Positions 1 through 7,056 of a stretch of DNA of 7,056 bases are shown here, piece by piece. Below the pieces are notes generated by a model. The model saw only the letters and a list, made by a program, of their open reading frames with translations. It did not search any database and was not told the origin of the DNA. Each line of letters opens with the position of its first letter. Position 1 is the first letter of the stretch. The stretch is from an uncultured Eubacteriaceae bacterium (GTDB taxonomy: Bacteria; Bacillota; Clostridia; Oscillospirales; Acutalibacteraceae): NCBI GenBank assembly GCA_937905915.1, contig CALCVR010000332.1, forward strand, positions 1 to 7,056, read 5' to 3'. The position numbers and the translations under genes are program-made.

Positions 1-173
1 ATCTTTACTGCCATTTCGTCATGCATCCAGACAAGTTGCCCGGTGAATTTGCCCTGATCCGGGACCGGGATGGAGAAGAGCGCGCGGCGCTGGACTACAT
101 TGCCGGCATGAGCGATCAATATGCTGTTCAAACATTTGAGTCGCTTTATGTGCCCAAACGGTGGAGTATTTAG
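1..173 (+). CDS. dgt: dGTPase-like HD-domain triphosphohydrolase, C-terminal fragment
   Basis: Only the last 56 codons plus a TAG stop are present; the gene starts left of the window. The reading frame (codons from base 3) contains the segment DYIAGMSDQYAV followed by FESLYVPKRW. This matches the C-terminal end of deoxyguanosinetriphosphate triphosphohydrolase-like proteins, where a D-Y-I-A-G-M-(T/S)-D-x-Y-A signature precedes a short tail ending near a Leu/Phe-x-x-Pro motif. Family members are cytoplasmic HD-superfamily metal enzymes that cleave dNTPs to deoxynucleoside and triphosphate, affecting dNTP pools. The HD metal ligands lie outside the window, so activity cannot be judged. A dgt-like gene directly upstream of dnaG-rpoD is a familiar clostridial arrangement, which supports the call. 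Substrate specificity (dGTP or other dNTPs) cannot be inferred from this fragment. Confidence 0.86.
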   Translation, partial: LYCHFVMHPDKLPGEFALIRDRDGEERAALDYIAGMSDQYAVQTFESLYVPKRWSI

Positions 174-260
174 CCGTATGAAGCCAAAATAAAGTCCAAT
201 GTGCATATCAGAGGCGTCCAGCGCATAGGATACCATCCGGACGCAAACCTGTGAAATGTA

Positions 261-270
261 AAAAGGAGGT
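261..270 (+). promoter_or_regulatory. Strong ribosome binding site that fixes the dnaG TTG start
   Basis: The sequence AAAAGGAGGT is an almost perfect complement of the 16S rRNA 3' end. Its GGAGG core (265-269) ends 7 bases before the TTG at 277, which is ideal spacing. The next possible starts, ATG at 298 and 301, lie about 30 bases away and have no comparable site, so the TTG is the preferred start. A run of seven T (272-278) fills the spacer and provides the first two bases of the start codon. Confidence 0.9.
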
Positions 271-276
271 CTTTTT

Positions 277-2052
277 TTGCCGTTGCCCGAAAGCTTTATG
301 ATGGAACTCAAAGCCCGCAATGATATTGAAAGCGTGGTTTCCTCCTATGTCAATCTCAAACGGCGCGGTAGGAACTTAGTGGGACTTTGTCCTTTCCACA
401 GTGAAAAAACGCCTTCCTTTACCCTTTACCCAGAAAACAATACCTTTTACTGCTTTGGATGCGGCGCATCGGGGGATGCTATTACTTTTATCCGCCGCAT
501 TGAGAACTTGGACTATTTGGAAGCGGTGCGCTTTTTGGCCGGCCGGTCAGGTCTTTCCATGCCGGAGGATCAAATAGACGACAGCCAGGCAAAGCTCAAG
601 GCCTCTATCCTGGAGATCAACCGAGCGGCTGCCCGCTTCTTTTACCATACCTTGTATACGCCTGCCGGTGAGGCCGGGCTCCAGTATTTTCACAACAGGG
701 GCCTTTCCGACCAGACCATTAAGCGGTTTGGGCTTGGATTCGCACCGGATAGTTGGGATACTTTGGCCCGTTATCTTCGATCAAAAGGATACTCTCCCGA
801 AGAGGCCCAGATGGCCGATCTTTTGATTGCGCGCCGCAGCGGCGGCCATTACGATAAATTCCGAAATAGGGTTATTTTCCCCATTATCGATTTGCGCGGC
901 AATGTCATCGGTTTTGGCGGCCGGGTACTGGACGACACCAAACCCAAATACATCAATACGTCTGACACCATGGTTTATAAGAAAACCATGAACCTTTTCG
1001 CGATGAACTTGGCGAAAAATGCCAAGGACGGCTTTTTAATCCTGGCCGAAGGATATATGGATGTTATCGCCATGCACCAAGCGGGATTTCACAATGCCGT
1101 AGCCGCTTTGGGAACGGCGTTAACTCCGCAGCAGGCACGTCTCATGGCCCGGTATGTGCCGGAAATCGTGGTGGCCGGCGACGCGGATGAAGCGGGCCTC
1201 AAAGCGGTGGCGCGGGACATCGGCATCCTGCGGGATGCAGGGTTAAAGGTTCGGCTTCTCAATTTGCCTGACGGCAAGGATCCGGACGAATTCATCCGCC
1301 GCAACGGTCCTGAACGGTTCCACCTGTTGGTAGAGGGTGCCGAAGGGGATGTGACTTACCGGCTTCAAACGGTGAAAAATCGATTTGATTTAACCACACC
1401 TGACGGCAATGTGGGATTTTTAGAGGAGGCCGTCAAGATACTTGCTACCATCGAGAATCCGTTGGAGTGTGAGATTTACGCCGGACGATTGGCGCAGGAA
1501 CTGTCGGTATCTCAAGATACATTGCTGGGCCAGGTCCGAGATCAGAGGCGGAAAAACAATCGCATTCAAAAGCGCCAGCAGTTTCGGGAAATCCAAAAAC
1601 AGACGGCTGGGTACGGCGATCACGTCAACCCCGACCGCAGCAAATACCCCCGTGCCGCCCGGGCGGAGGAGATCATCCTGGCCATCCTCATGCAAAATCC
1701 CGATTACCTCTCCCGCGTGAAAAATAAGCTGCCGAGCAGCCGCTTTCTTACGTCGTTCCATCGCCGGGTTTACGGGGCGGTGTGCAGAGAACTGGAGACC
1801 GGCGTTACCGATCCTGCCATGCTGCTTGCCGATTTGGGGGAACAGTTCTCGGTGGAGGAGATGTCCAGCATCTCTGGTATTGCAGCCCGCCGCGCCGCCC
1901 TTCAAAATACAGGAGATCGATTGCAGGAACTGGACGACTGCATGGAAACAGTGCTACAGGAATACGAAAAAAATCAAGTGAAAGACATTGCCTCCATGAG
2001 TCCGGAGGAATGTGCTGCCTATATATCGTCGCTGAAAAAGAAAGGATGTTAG
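277..2052 (+). CDS. dnaG: DNA primase DnaG
   Basis: This 591-residue protein synthesises the RNA primers used by the replisome and works at the fork with the replicative helicase. Three domains are visible. The N-terminal CHC2 zinc ribbon has ligands C38, H41, C59 and C62 (CPFH and CFGC). The catalytic core covers about residues 115-430, with the conserved segments RVIFPIIDLRG and KYINTS (224-229). It includes a Toprim fold with E258 of EGYMDV, D302 and D304 of DADEAG, and the later GKDPDE (333-338). A basic, Gln-rich linker (about 425-456) leads to the C-terminal helicase-binding region (about 460-591), starting near AEEIILAIL. The length is normal for bacterial primase (roughly 580-620). 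The start is a TTG chosen because of the strong ribosome binding site 7 bases upstream. The gene ends 3 bases before rpoD, so the two are almost certainly co-transcribed. One small oddity is Ala in place of the usual Gly between the two Toprim aspartates. Confidence 0.98.
   Translation: MPLPESFMMELKARNDIESVVSSYVNLKRRGRNLVGLCPFHSEKTPSFTLYPENNTFYCFGCGASGDAITFIRRIENLDYLEAVRFLAGRSGLSMPEDQIDDSQAKLKASILEINRAAARFFYHTLYTPAGEAGLQYFHNRGLSDQTIKRFGLGFAPDSWDTLARYLRSKGYSPEEAQMADLLIARRSGGHYDKFRNRVIFPIIDLRGNVIGFGGRVLDDTKPKYINTSDTMVYKKTMNLFAMNLAKNAKDGFLILAEGYMDVIAMHQAGFHNAVAALGTALTPQQARLMARYVPEIVVAGDADEAGLKAVARDIGILRDAGLKVRLLNLPDGKDPDEFIRRNGPERFHLLVEGAEGDVTYRLQTVKNRFDLTTPDGNVGFLEEAVKILATIENPLECEIYAGRLAQELSVSQDTLLGQVRDQRRKNNRIQKRQQFREIQKQTAGYGDHVNPDRSKYPRAARAEEIILAILMQNPDYLSRVKNKLPSSRFLTSFHRRVYGAVCRELETGVTDPAMLLADLGEQFSVEEMSSISGIAARRAALQNTGDRLQELDDCMETVLQEYEKNQVKDIASMSPEECAAYISSLKKKGC
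2041..2046 (+). promoter_or_regulatory. rpoD ribosome binding site inside the end of dnaG
   Basis: AAAGGA lies in the last codons of dnaG and ends 9 bases before the rpoD ATG at 2056. It is weaker than the dnaG and addA sites. The dnaG stop falls between this site and the ATG, so ribosomes finishing dnaG could reinitiate on rpoD (translational coupling, inferred). Confidence 0.65.
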
Positions 2053-2055
2053 CCA

Positions 2056-3153
2056 ATGGCCGCTACTGAAAACAAGAAAAATGCCCTCAAAGAACTGGTG
2101 GATCAGGGAAAAGCAAAGGGAAAACTGACCATGCAGGAGATCCTGGATGCGTTGGAGGAGCTGGACTTTGACACCGAGCAAATGGAAAAACTCTACGATA
2201 ATCTGGAAAGCCAGAATATTGAAATTGTAGACGACTTTAGCGATCCAACGGCCGATGTGGCGTTGGCATCCGACTCCGGTGCAGGCGATGAGGATTTAGA
2301 GAGTGTCTTAAGCACCGAAGGCATTGCTATTGACGACCCGGTTAAGGTCTATCTCAAGGAAATCGGCCGTGTGCCGCTTCTCACACCGGAGGAAGAAGTG
2401 GAATTAGCCATGCGGATCCAGGCAGGCGATCCGGCAGCACGCAAGCGTCTGTCAGAGGCAAACCTGCGTTTGGTGGTCAGCATTGCCAAACGCTATGTGG
2501 GCCGTGGCATGCAGTTCTTAGATTTGATCCAAGAGGGCAATCTGGGACTTATCAAAGCAGTAGAGAAGTTTGACTATACAAAGGGATTTAAGTTTTCCAC
2601 TTATGCCACTTGGTGGATCCGGCAGGCCATCACCCGCGCCATTGCCGACCAGGCTAGGACCATCCGTATCCCAGTGCACATGGTGGAAACCATCAATAAG
2701 GTGAAAAAAGCAAGCAGTTCCCTGCTTCATAAGAGCGGTCATGAGCCTACGGCGGAAGAAATCGCCGTGGAGCTGGATATGCCGGTCACCAAGGTGCGGG
2801 AGATCATGCGGGTAGCCCAGGAACCCGTTTCGCTGGAAACCCCTATTGGCGAGGAGGAGGACAGCCACTTAGGCGACTTTATCCCCGATGACGACGCCCC
2901 GGCTCCGGCAGAGGCAGCATCCCATACCCTGCTGAAAGAACAGCTTTCCACCGTGCTTAGTACATTGACTCCCCGTGAGGAAAAGGTGCTTCGCCTGCGG
3001 TTCGGTTTGGAGGACGGCCGGTCCCGTACACTGGAAGAAGTGGGACGGGAGTTTAACGTCACCCGTGAACGTATCCGCCAAATCGAAGCCAAGGCTCTGC
3101 GCAAACTGCGCCATCCCAGCCGCAGCAAAAAGCTCAAGGACTTCTTAGACTGA
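2056..3153 (+). CDS. rpoD: RNA polymerase primary sigma factor (SigA/RpoD)
   Basis: This 365-residue protein is the housekeeping sigma factor, which directs RNA polymerase core enzyme to -10/-35 promoters. Regions in order: a compact region 1.1 (about residues 6-58), then an acidic linker (about 59-92). Region 1.2 begins at [12 protein letters not shown] (93-104). Region 2 contains [13 protein letters not shown] (135-147), the core-binding [12 protein letters not shown] (154-165) and the -10 melting/recognition helix [11 protein letters not shown] (182-192). Region 3 spans about 217-290, including the acidic GDFIPDDD finger (273-280). Region 4.2 is a helix-turn-helix, TLEEVGREF to [15 protein letters not shown] (325-351), for the -35 element. 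The length matches SigA of Bacillota (about 370) rather than the much longer proteobacterial RpoD. The presence of region 1.1 and a complete region 4 argues against an alternative sigma factor. It is the last gene of the rightward unit and is followed by a terminator 16 bases after its stop. Confidence 0.98.
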   Translation: MAATENKKNALKELVDQGKAKGKLTMQEILDALEELDFDTEQMEKLYDNLESQNIEIVDDFSDPTADVALASDSGAGDEDLESVLSTEGIAIDDPVKVYLKEIGRVPLLTPEEEVELAMRIQAGDPAARKRLSEANLRLVVSIAKRYVGRGMQFLDLIQEGNLGLIKAVEKFDYTKGFKFSTYATWWIRQAITRAIADQARTIRIPVHMVETINKVKKASSSLLHKSGHEPTAEEIAVELDMPVTKVREIMRVAQEPVSLETPIGEEEDSHLGDFIPDDDAPAPAEAASHTLLKEQLSTVLSTLTPREEKVLRLRFGLEDGRSRTLEEVGREFNVTRERIRQIEAKALRKLRHPSRSKKLKDFLD

Positions 3154-3169
3154 TTAAGAAACTGTTTTT

Positions 3170-3202
3170 GGCCCTGGATGTACAGTCCAGGGCCGTTTTC
3201 TT
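3170..3202 (+). terminator. Rho-independent terminator of the dnaG-rpoD unit
   Basis: A perfect 9-base-pair stem, GGCCCTGGA (3170-3178) with TCCAGGGCC (3186-3194), closes a 7-base loop and is followed by GTTTTCTT (3195-3202). The T-rich tail is on the rightward strand. On the minus strand no T-run follows the stem immediately, so it should act mainly on rpoD transcripts. Confidence 0.9.
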
Positions 3203-3214
3203 ATGAAAAAATAG

Positions 3215-3269
3215 AAAAACTCCCGTTCGCCAAGAAGAAAGATCCTTCTTAGACGAGCGGGAGTTTTTT
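3215..3269. terminator. Bidirectional hairpin terminator between rpoD and addA
   Basis: AAAAACTCCCGTTCG (3215-3229) pairs with CGAGCGGGAGTTTTT (3254-3268). It pairs fully on the plus-strand RNA with one G-U pair, which becomes a single A-C mismatch on the minus-strand RNA. An inner helix, AAGAAG (3232-3237) with CTTCTT (3245-3250), extends the hairpin across a small internal loop. The plus strand has a T6 run (3264-3269). The minus strand has a TTTTT run followed by a second T6 run from the A-rich stretch 3206-3219. It therefore is expected to end addA transcription, 8 bases after its stop, and to back up the rpoD terminator. Confidence 0.88.
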
Positions 3270-3276
3270 GCGCCTT

Positions 3277-6200
3277 TTATTCTTTTGGGATTTCTATGGT
3301 TTGGCCCAGGGAGAAGGAGTAGAGCAGCAGCTCTTTTACGGGTTTCTCCAACACTTGCTCCATAGCATAGGCGTAACGCCGCAGCTGCATGGTATACCGT
3401 TGCCGTAAAATTTCAGGGTCCAGAATGGCGTCGGTTTTGTAGTCCACTAGGACAAGCCCATCTTTTTCCTCCAGAACCAGGTCGGCGACACCCTGAAGCA
3501 CCACTTGCTGTTCTCCACTGTCTGAAACAGTGGAATCTAGGTAGGAGGGAGGGAGAAAAACATAGAATTGCATCTCCTTGTGAACCTTATCAGCCTGTAT
3601 AATGCGACGGTAAAGTGGGCTTTTAAAAAAGTGTTTCACCCGGTTTAGATCGATGCAATCGGCCTCTTTTTGGGAAAACCGCCCTAAGGATACCAACCGG
3701 TTCACCTCATCCTCCAGATGCACAGAAGCCTTTTCCCAGTCGGATACTTGCAAGAAGGCGTGTAGTACGGTGCCACGCTGGGCGGCGTTGAGCGGACGCC
3801 CTTCGGCAAAAGCTGGAGTGGAGGAAGCAACATCTTCTGGCCGGATGCGCCGGGTAAGCAGTTCAGACGCCGCTAACTTGGATGGAATATGACTAAGATA
3901 TTCATAAGGGTATTTCCAGCCAAAACGCTGGCGAAGCAGGTGGGAAAACTCTGGGTCTGGGGAACAAGACGAAGTTTCCTCCTCTGCCGGATGCGAAACA
4001 GAAGGGGGCTTTTCCAATAGGATTCTAAGACTTCCCTCCGCCTGCACAGTGGAAAGACCGGGCTGGCAAGCCAATTCTCGCAAAATTTGGCCGTCAGGAT
4101 GGCGGAGGGCGCACAAAATAAGCCAGTCGGAGTATCCTTTACACCGGCGCAGCACAAAAGGAGGAATGGGACCTTTTGCAGGTAAACTGGATGCCAAAGC
4201 GGACACGGTGGACTCCGGATCCTCCAGGGCCATGGTGAGGATCAGTTTCTCCCTGGCCCGGGTCATTGCCACATACAGCACCCGCATCTCCTCGGACAAA
4301 AAGCCACGCTCAATTTCGAGAGCTACGGCTTCCCGCGGGAGGGCGGTAAACTGGCGTCCGTCCGGCATGCGGCGCTTGCATCCCACCCCCAGCTCTGGAT
4401 GCAGGAGGAAAGAACCGCTGACATCGCTTCGGTTAAAGGCTACGCTGCATCCCGCCACAATGCAGATGGGGAATTCCAAGCCTTTGGATCCGTGGATGCT
4501 CAAAATACGCACCACATCGGCCGCAGGGGGAAGGGCGCTGGCAGGGGGAAGATCACTGCCGGATTGTTCCAACCGATCCAAAAAGCCGATGAAATCGCTG
4601 AGGCCTCGATGGCCATTGTGCTCAAACCGCCGGGCATAATCCAGGAGAAGATTCAGGTTGAGGCGGCGAATATCTCCCCCTGGCATGGCTTGTATCAAAG
4701 CCGAGTAGGAAAGATATTCATAGAGACGAAGTATCAATTGATCGGCCGGCAAGGTAGAGGCCAAGGCGCGCAGATAGGATACCGTATCCAAAAAGCGGCG
4801 GCATTTGTCATCGGTATCGGCTCGCTGTACCAGAGCGCTGTAAAGAGAAGTTTTTTGATCCGTGAGCCGGATATCAGCCAAATCGTCAGGGGTAAAGCCG
4901 AAGATGGGGGACATCAGCGCGGCCAGAAGAGGAATGTCTTGGAGCGGGTTGTCCACAACGCGGAGCAGAGAGAGAACGGCGGCGATTTCTTTGGTTTCAA
5001 AAAAGCCTCCAGAAATATCGGCGTGGGCAGGGATCCCCAGAAACTCCAACTGTTCCACATAAAGAGGGGCCCGGGCCTCTTTGCTGCGCAGTAGGATACA
5101 AAAATCCCGGTAGGACGCCGGCCTTGGACCATCCGGTCCGGAGACCAGCACTCCTTCGTCCACCATACGGCGGATTCGGGCGGCGATCCACTTGGCCTCG
5201 GCCTGATCCCTGGAATCCTCGGCGCTGTCGTAGGAGATGAGCGCCATCTCGGTGACGTCGTCGGCAGGGAAGGAATAGTTTGCGCCGCACACCAGAGCTT
5301 CTTCAGTATTATAATCCAGTTCGCCCAATTCACGGGACATCAGCTGAGAAAAGACAAAATTGACTCCATCGGTGACGCCTTTGCGGCTGCGAAAGTTACG
5401 GTCTAATGTGATTCTAGCGGGGAAATTCCCATCCTTCAAAGGGGGGAATTCATTGCGGCGGCGTAGGAAAATTTCCGGCATGGCCTGGCGGAAACGATAG
5501 ATGCTTTGCTTGACGTCGCCAACCATAAAGAGATTATCCTCCTTTTGGGATACCGCCCGGAAGATCATATCCTGCGCTTCGTTGGTATCTTGATATTCGT
5601 CCACTAGAACCTCATCGAAACGGGAGGAGATGTCCAGAGCTTCTTGGGTTTGACGGTATCCGTCCAACTGGGGCTCCACTAAAATCCGCAGGGCCAGATG
5701 TTCCAAATCCCCAAAGTCCAGCAGCTTGCGGTCGGATTTGAGGGCATCCAACGTATCGCTGTAGAAAGCCACCGTTTTCATAAGCACATCCACCAGCGGG
5801 GCCAGGGCGGTTAAATCCTCCAGATGTTCCTCTTCCGACATGGAGAACAGCGACTGAAGACGGGAAAGAATGGAGGAAACCTCCTTTTTAACGGCTGACG
5901 CCCGCTCTTTTAAGGGACCGCCTTCCCCTTTTTTGATGGGCTTTTGACGCTCAAAGGATGCCGACTGCAAAAGTGCACAGCATGCATCCCACTTTTGCTG
6001 TTCCAACGCCTGAGAAAGCCTCCCAAGTACCTCCTCCATGGCACAAAAGGAGGGGGAGAAGGCGGCGTCCACTGCGGCATCCATAGAGAGGGAGGCGCGG
6101 CAGGACATCAAAGTGTTCTTACAGTAATCAACTGCGCTTTGAGCATATAAGAAGGCGGCCTTTCCCCATTTTGTGTCGCGGATGGGGGAGGCATTGCGGT

Positions 6201-6798
6201 ACTCCGAAGCCTTCTCCTGCATCCACTGTTCAGGGAAGGGATGGGACCGCACAAATTCGTACAATCGGTCCACCACGCGGATAAGAGGCGTATCGGCCCG
6301 CCTGGCGCCCAATAGGTCGGCCAGATCGGAAAAGGATGGATCCCCAAGTTCATAAAAGTGTTCCACCGTTTGTTCCGCAGCCTGCTGGCGTAAAAGAGCC
6401 ATTTGCGCATCAGAAGCCAGTTTAAAATCAGGGGCAATGCCGAGAAGATGGAAATGTTCCCGCACAAGATCGGCGCAAAAGCTGTGCACGGTGCAAATAC
6501 GCGCATTGCCTAACAGCATCTTTTGGCGGTGGAGATTGGGATCATGAGGATTCTGGGACAGCAGTTCGGTCAGACGGGCCGCCACACGGCCGCGCATTTC
6601 TGCCGCCGCTGCCCGGGTGAAGGTCACCACCAGAAGCCGGTCGATGTCGCAGGGATTTTTTTCGTCGGTAATGCGTTCGATTACCCGCTGCACAAGAACA
6701 GCGGTCTTGCCCGATCCGGCCGCCGCCGACACCAGCAAAGAACCCCCGCGGGTGGTGATGGCGTCGTATTGTTCCGGCGTCCACTTGGCGTTACTCAT
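3277..6798 (-). CDS. addA: ATP-dependent helicase/nuclease subunit A (AddA)
   Basis: This 1173-residue protein is the motor and nuclease subunit of AddAB, which unwinds and degrades DNA from double-strand ends to load RecA; it is the Bacillota counterpart of RecBCD. UvrD/RecB-type helicase motifs are all present: Q-motif WTPEQ (6-10), Walker A AAAGSGKT (25-32, K31), Walker B VDEYQD (D400, E401), DVKQSIYRFR, LDRNFRSR, HGSKGLEFP (from H769) and VAMTRAREKL (T846, R847, R849). The C-terminal PD-(D/E)XK nuclease has RGTVLHAF (H1013), GVADLV (D1106) and VDYKTD (D1119, K1121), so it looks catalytically complete. The length is slightly below the roughly 1230 of Bacillus subtilis AddA. An in-frame ATG 36 bases further upstream exists, but the ATG at 6798 is preferred: AAGGAGG sits 8 bases before it and the homologous protein start is near WTPEQ. 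It overlaps the addB stop by 8 bases, indicating a two-gene operon with coupled translation. Confidence 0.97.
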   Translation of the reverse strand: MSNAKWTPEQYDAITTRGGSLLVSAAAGSGKTAVLVQRVIERITDEKNPCDIDRLLVVTFTRAAAAEMRGRVAARLTELLSQNPHDPNLHRQKMLLGNARICTVHSFCADLVREHFHLLGIAPDFKLASDAQMALLRQQAAEQTVEHFYELGDPSFSDLADLLGARRADTPLIRVVDRLYEFVRSHPFPEQWMQEKASEYRNASPIRDTKWGKAAFLYAQSAVDYCKNTLMSCRASLSMDAAVDAAFSPSFCAMEEVLGRLSQALEQQKWDACCALLQSASFERQKPIKKGEGGPLKERASAVKKEVSSILSRLQSLFSMSEEEHLEDLTALAPLVDVLMKTVAFYSDTLDALKSDRKLLDFGDLEHLALRILVEPQLDGYRQTQEALDISSRFDEVLVDEYQDTNEAQDMIFRAVSQKEDNLFMVGDVKQSIYRFRQAMPEIFLRRRNEFPPLKDGNFPARITLDRNFRSRKGVTDGVNFVFSQLMSRELGELDYNTEEALVCGANYSFPADDVTEMALISYDSAEDSRDQAEAKWIAARIRRMVDEGVLVSGPDGPRPASYRDFCILLRSKEARAPLYVEQLEFLGIPAHADISGGFFETKEIAAVLSLLRVVDNPLQDIPLLAALMSPIFGFTPDDLADIRLTDQKTSLYSALVQRADTDDKCRRFLDTVSYLRALASTLPADQLILRLYEYLSYSALIQAMPGGDIRRLNLNLLLDYARRFEHNGHRGLSDFIGFLDRLEQSGSDLPPASALPPAADVVRILSIHGSKGLEFPICIVAGCSVAFNRSDVSGSFLLHPELGVGCKRRMPDGRQFTALPREAVALEIERGFLSEEMRVLYVAMTRAREKLILTMALEDPESTVSALASSLPAKGPIPPFVLRRCKGYSDWLILCALRHPDGQILRELACQPGLSTVQAEGSLRILLEKPPSVSHPAEEETSSCSPDPEFSHLLRQRFGWKYPYEYLSHIPSKLAASELLTRRIRPEDVASSTPAFAEGRPLNAAQRGTVLHAFLQVSDWEKASVHLEDEVNRLVSLGRFSQKEADCIDLNRVKHFFKSPLYRRIIQADKVHKEMQFYVFLPPSYLDSTVSDSGEQQVVLQGVADLVLEEKDGLVLVDYKTDAILDPEILRQRYTMQLRRYAYAMEQVLEKPVKELLLYSFSLGQTIEIPKE

Positions 6799-7056
6799 GG
6801 ATATCCCCTCCTTCCTCCTGGCGGATAACATCAAACACTTGGTCGTTTTTCATGCTCTTTAAGGGACGGAAAGCATCCCCCTTTTCCCAACCGCACACGG
6901 CGTGGTAGGGGCAGTATTGACAGGCGTCGATTCCATTCCCATGGATGGGCGAGGGAGGGATTTTTCCCTCATGCAGCGTTTCTGCCATTTGGACCAGAAT
7001 GCGTTTCATATGATCCTCGATGCGCGCCAGCTGGCTGAGGGAGACGAGGCTGGAAC
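6791..7056 (-). CDS. addB: ATP-dependent nuclease subunit B (AddB), C-terminal fragment
   Basis: The last 88 codons run in from the right edge of the window and end with TAA at 6793-6791. The segment GIDACQYCPYHAVCGW has cysteines spaced C-x2-C-x5-C. In characterised AddB this is the C-terminal part of the four-cysteine iron-sulphur cluster that staples the nuclease domain; the fourth cysteine and the nuclease residues lie outside the window. AddB pairs with AddA in the cytoplasm, contributes a second nuclease and carries the helicase-like fold that recognises the Chi sequence. The reading frame stays open upstream of the ATG at 7009 to the window edge, and the conserved region implies a much larger protein, so the ATG at 7009 is internal rather than a separate small gene. 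The stop overlaps addA by 8 bases, confirming the partner relationship. The call is firm because of the cysteine motif plus the adjacent addA. Confidence 0.95.
   Translation of the reverse strand, partial: SSLVSLSQLARIEDHMKRILVQMAETLHEGKIPPSPIHGNGIDACQYCPYHAVCGWEKGDAFRPLKSMKNDQVFDVIRQEEGGDIHE
6807..6813 (-). promoter_or_regulatory. addA ribosome binding site inside the addB end
   Basis: On the minus strand AAGGAGG ends 8 bases before the addA ATG (6798-6796). A second AGGAGG lies immediately upstream (6819-6814), so the site is a tandem purine-rich doublet, all within the last addB codons (Glu-Glu-Gly-Gly). This decides the addA start in favour of 6798 over the ATG at 6834. Confidence 0.85.

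Noticed and set aside
214..244. Inverted repeat GCGTCC (214-219) / GGACGC (239-244) upstream of dnaG, considered as a terminator or operator
   Set aside because: Only six base pairs around a 19-base gap, with no T-run after it; this is weak enough to be chance.
174..260. A promoter for dnaG in the gap after the dgt-like gene
   Set aside because: I could not find a -35/-10 pair with reasonable spacing; A/T-rich bits such as AAAATAAAG and CATATCAG do not form a convincing match.
1420..1905. A 161-codon open frame antisense to dnaG
   Set aside because: It is also codon-aligned with the real gene, has no recognisable domain, and covers the conserved primase linker and C-terminal region.
4399..5094. 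A 231-codon open frame on the plus strand opposite addA, plus several other long antisense frames there
   Set aside because: It is codon-aligned with addA on the opposite strand, where it stays open because addA here avoids TTA, CTA and TCA codons. The product has low-complexity, unrecognisable composition, while addA in the same place carries clear helicase motifs.
6799..6834. A longer addA start at the ATG at 6834 giving 12 extra N-terminal residues
   Set aside because: The extension lies wholly within the addB coding sequence, adds residues not expected before WTPEQ, and the ATG at 6798 has a well-spaced AAGGAGG.
6791..7009. A separate 72-residue cysteine-rich small protein
   Set aside because: The frame continues open beyond its ATG to the window edge and matches the AddB C-terminal iron-sulphur motif, so it is the end of a large gene.
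1..7056. A hidden mobile element, CRISPR array, defence or other undescribed system
   Set aside because: The whole window is accounted for by conserved housekeeping genes with small gaps; I saw no direct repeats, integrase or transposase motifs, or compositional break.

Overview
The window is a housekeeping chromosomal segment from a Gram-positive, low-to-mid GC bacterium. It most likely belongs to the Bacillota, probably class Clostridia (an Oscillospiraceae-like lineage is a guess). The reasons are: an AddA/AddB-type recombination nuclease rather than RecBCD; a short 365-residue SigA-type primary sigma factor; strong AGGAGG-like ribosome binding sites, including one serving a TTG start; and the gene order dGTPase-like / dnaG / rpoD, which is common in Clostridia.

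Layout. Bases 1-173 (+) carry the last 56 codons of a dGTPase-like HD hydrolase gene. A 103-base gap follows, with no promoter or terminator that I can defend, ending in the dnaG ribosome binding site. Then come dnaG (277-2052, +, DNA primase) and, 3 bases after its stop, rpoD (2056-3153, +, primary sigma factor). The convergent gap 3154-3276 is filled by two hairpin terminators. The first serves the rightward dnaG-rpoD unit; the second has T-runs on both strands and can end transcription from both sides. On the minus strand, addA (6798-3277) encodes the helicase-nuclease subunit of the AddAB double-strand-break repair enzyme. Its upstream partner addB enters from the right edge as a C-terminal fragment (7056-6791) and overlaps the addA start by 8 bases.

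How the genes work together. The rightward unit links dNTP metabolism (dGTPase-like), replication priming (DnaG) and general transcription initiation (SigA), a variant of the classical macromolecular-synthesis operon. The leftward unit makes the two subunits of AddAB, which resects broken DNA ends for RecA-dependent repair. All motifs that I checked in the complete proteins are intact, and there are no frameshifts. I see no mobile elements, CRISPR arrays, tRNA or rRNA genes, or long repeats. I found no evidence of an undescribed system; the findings are small regulatory and sequence details.
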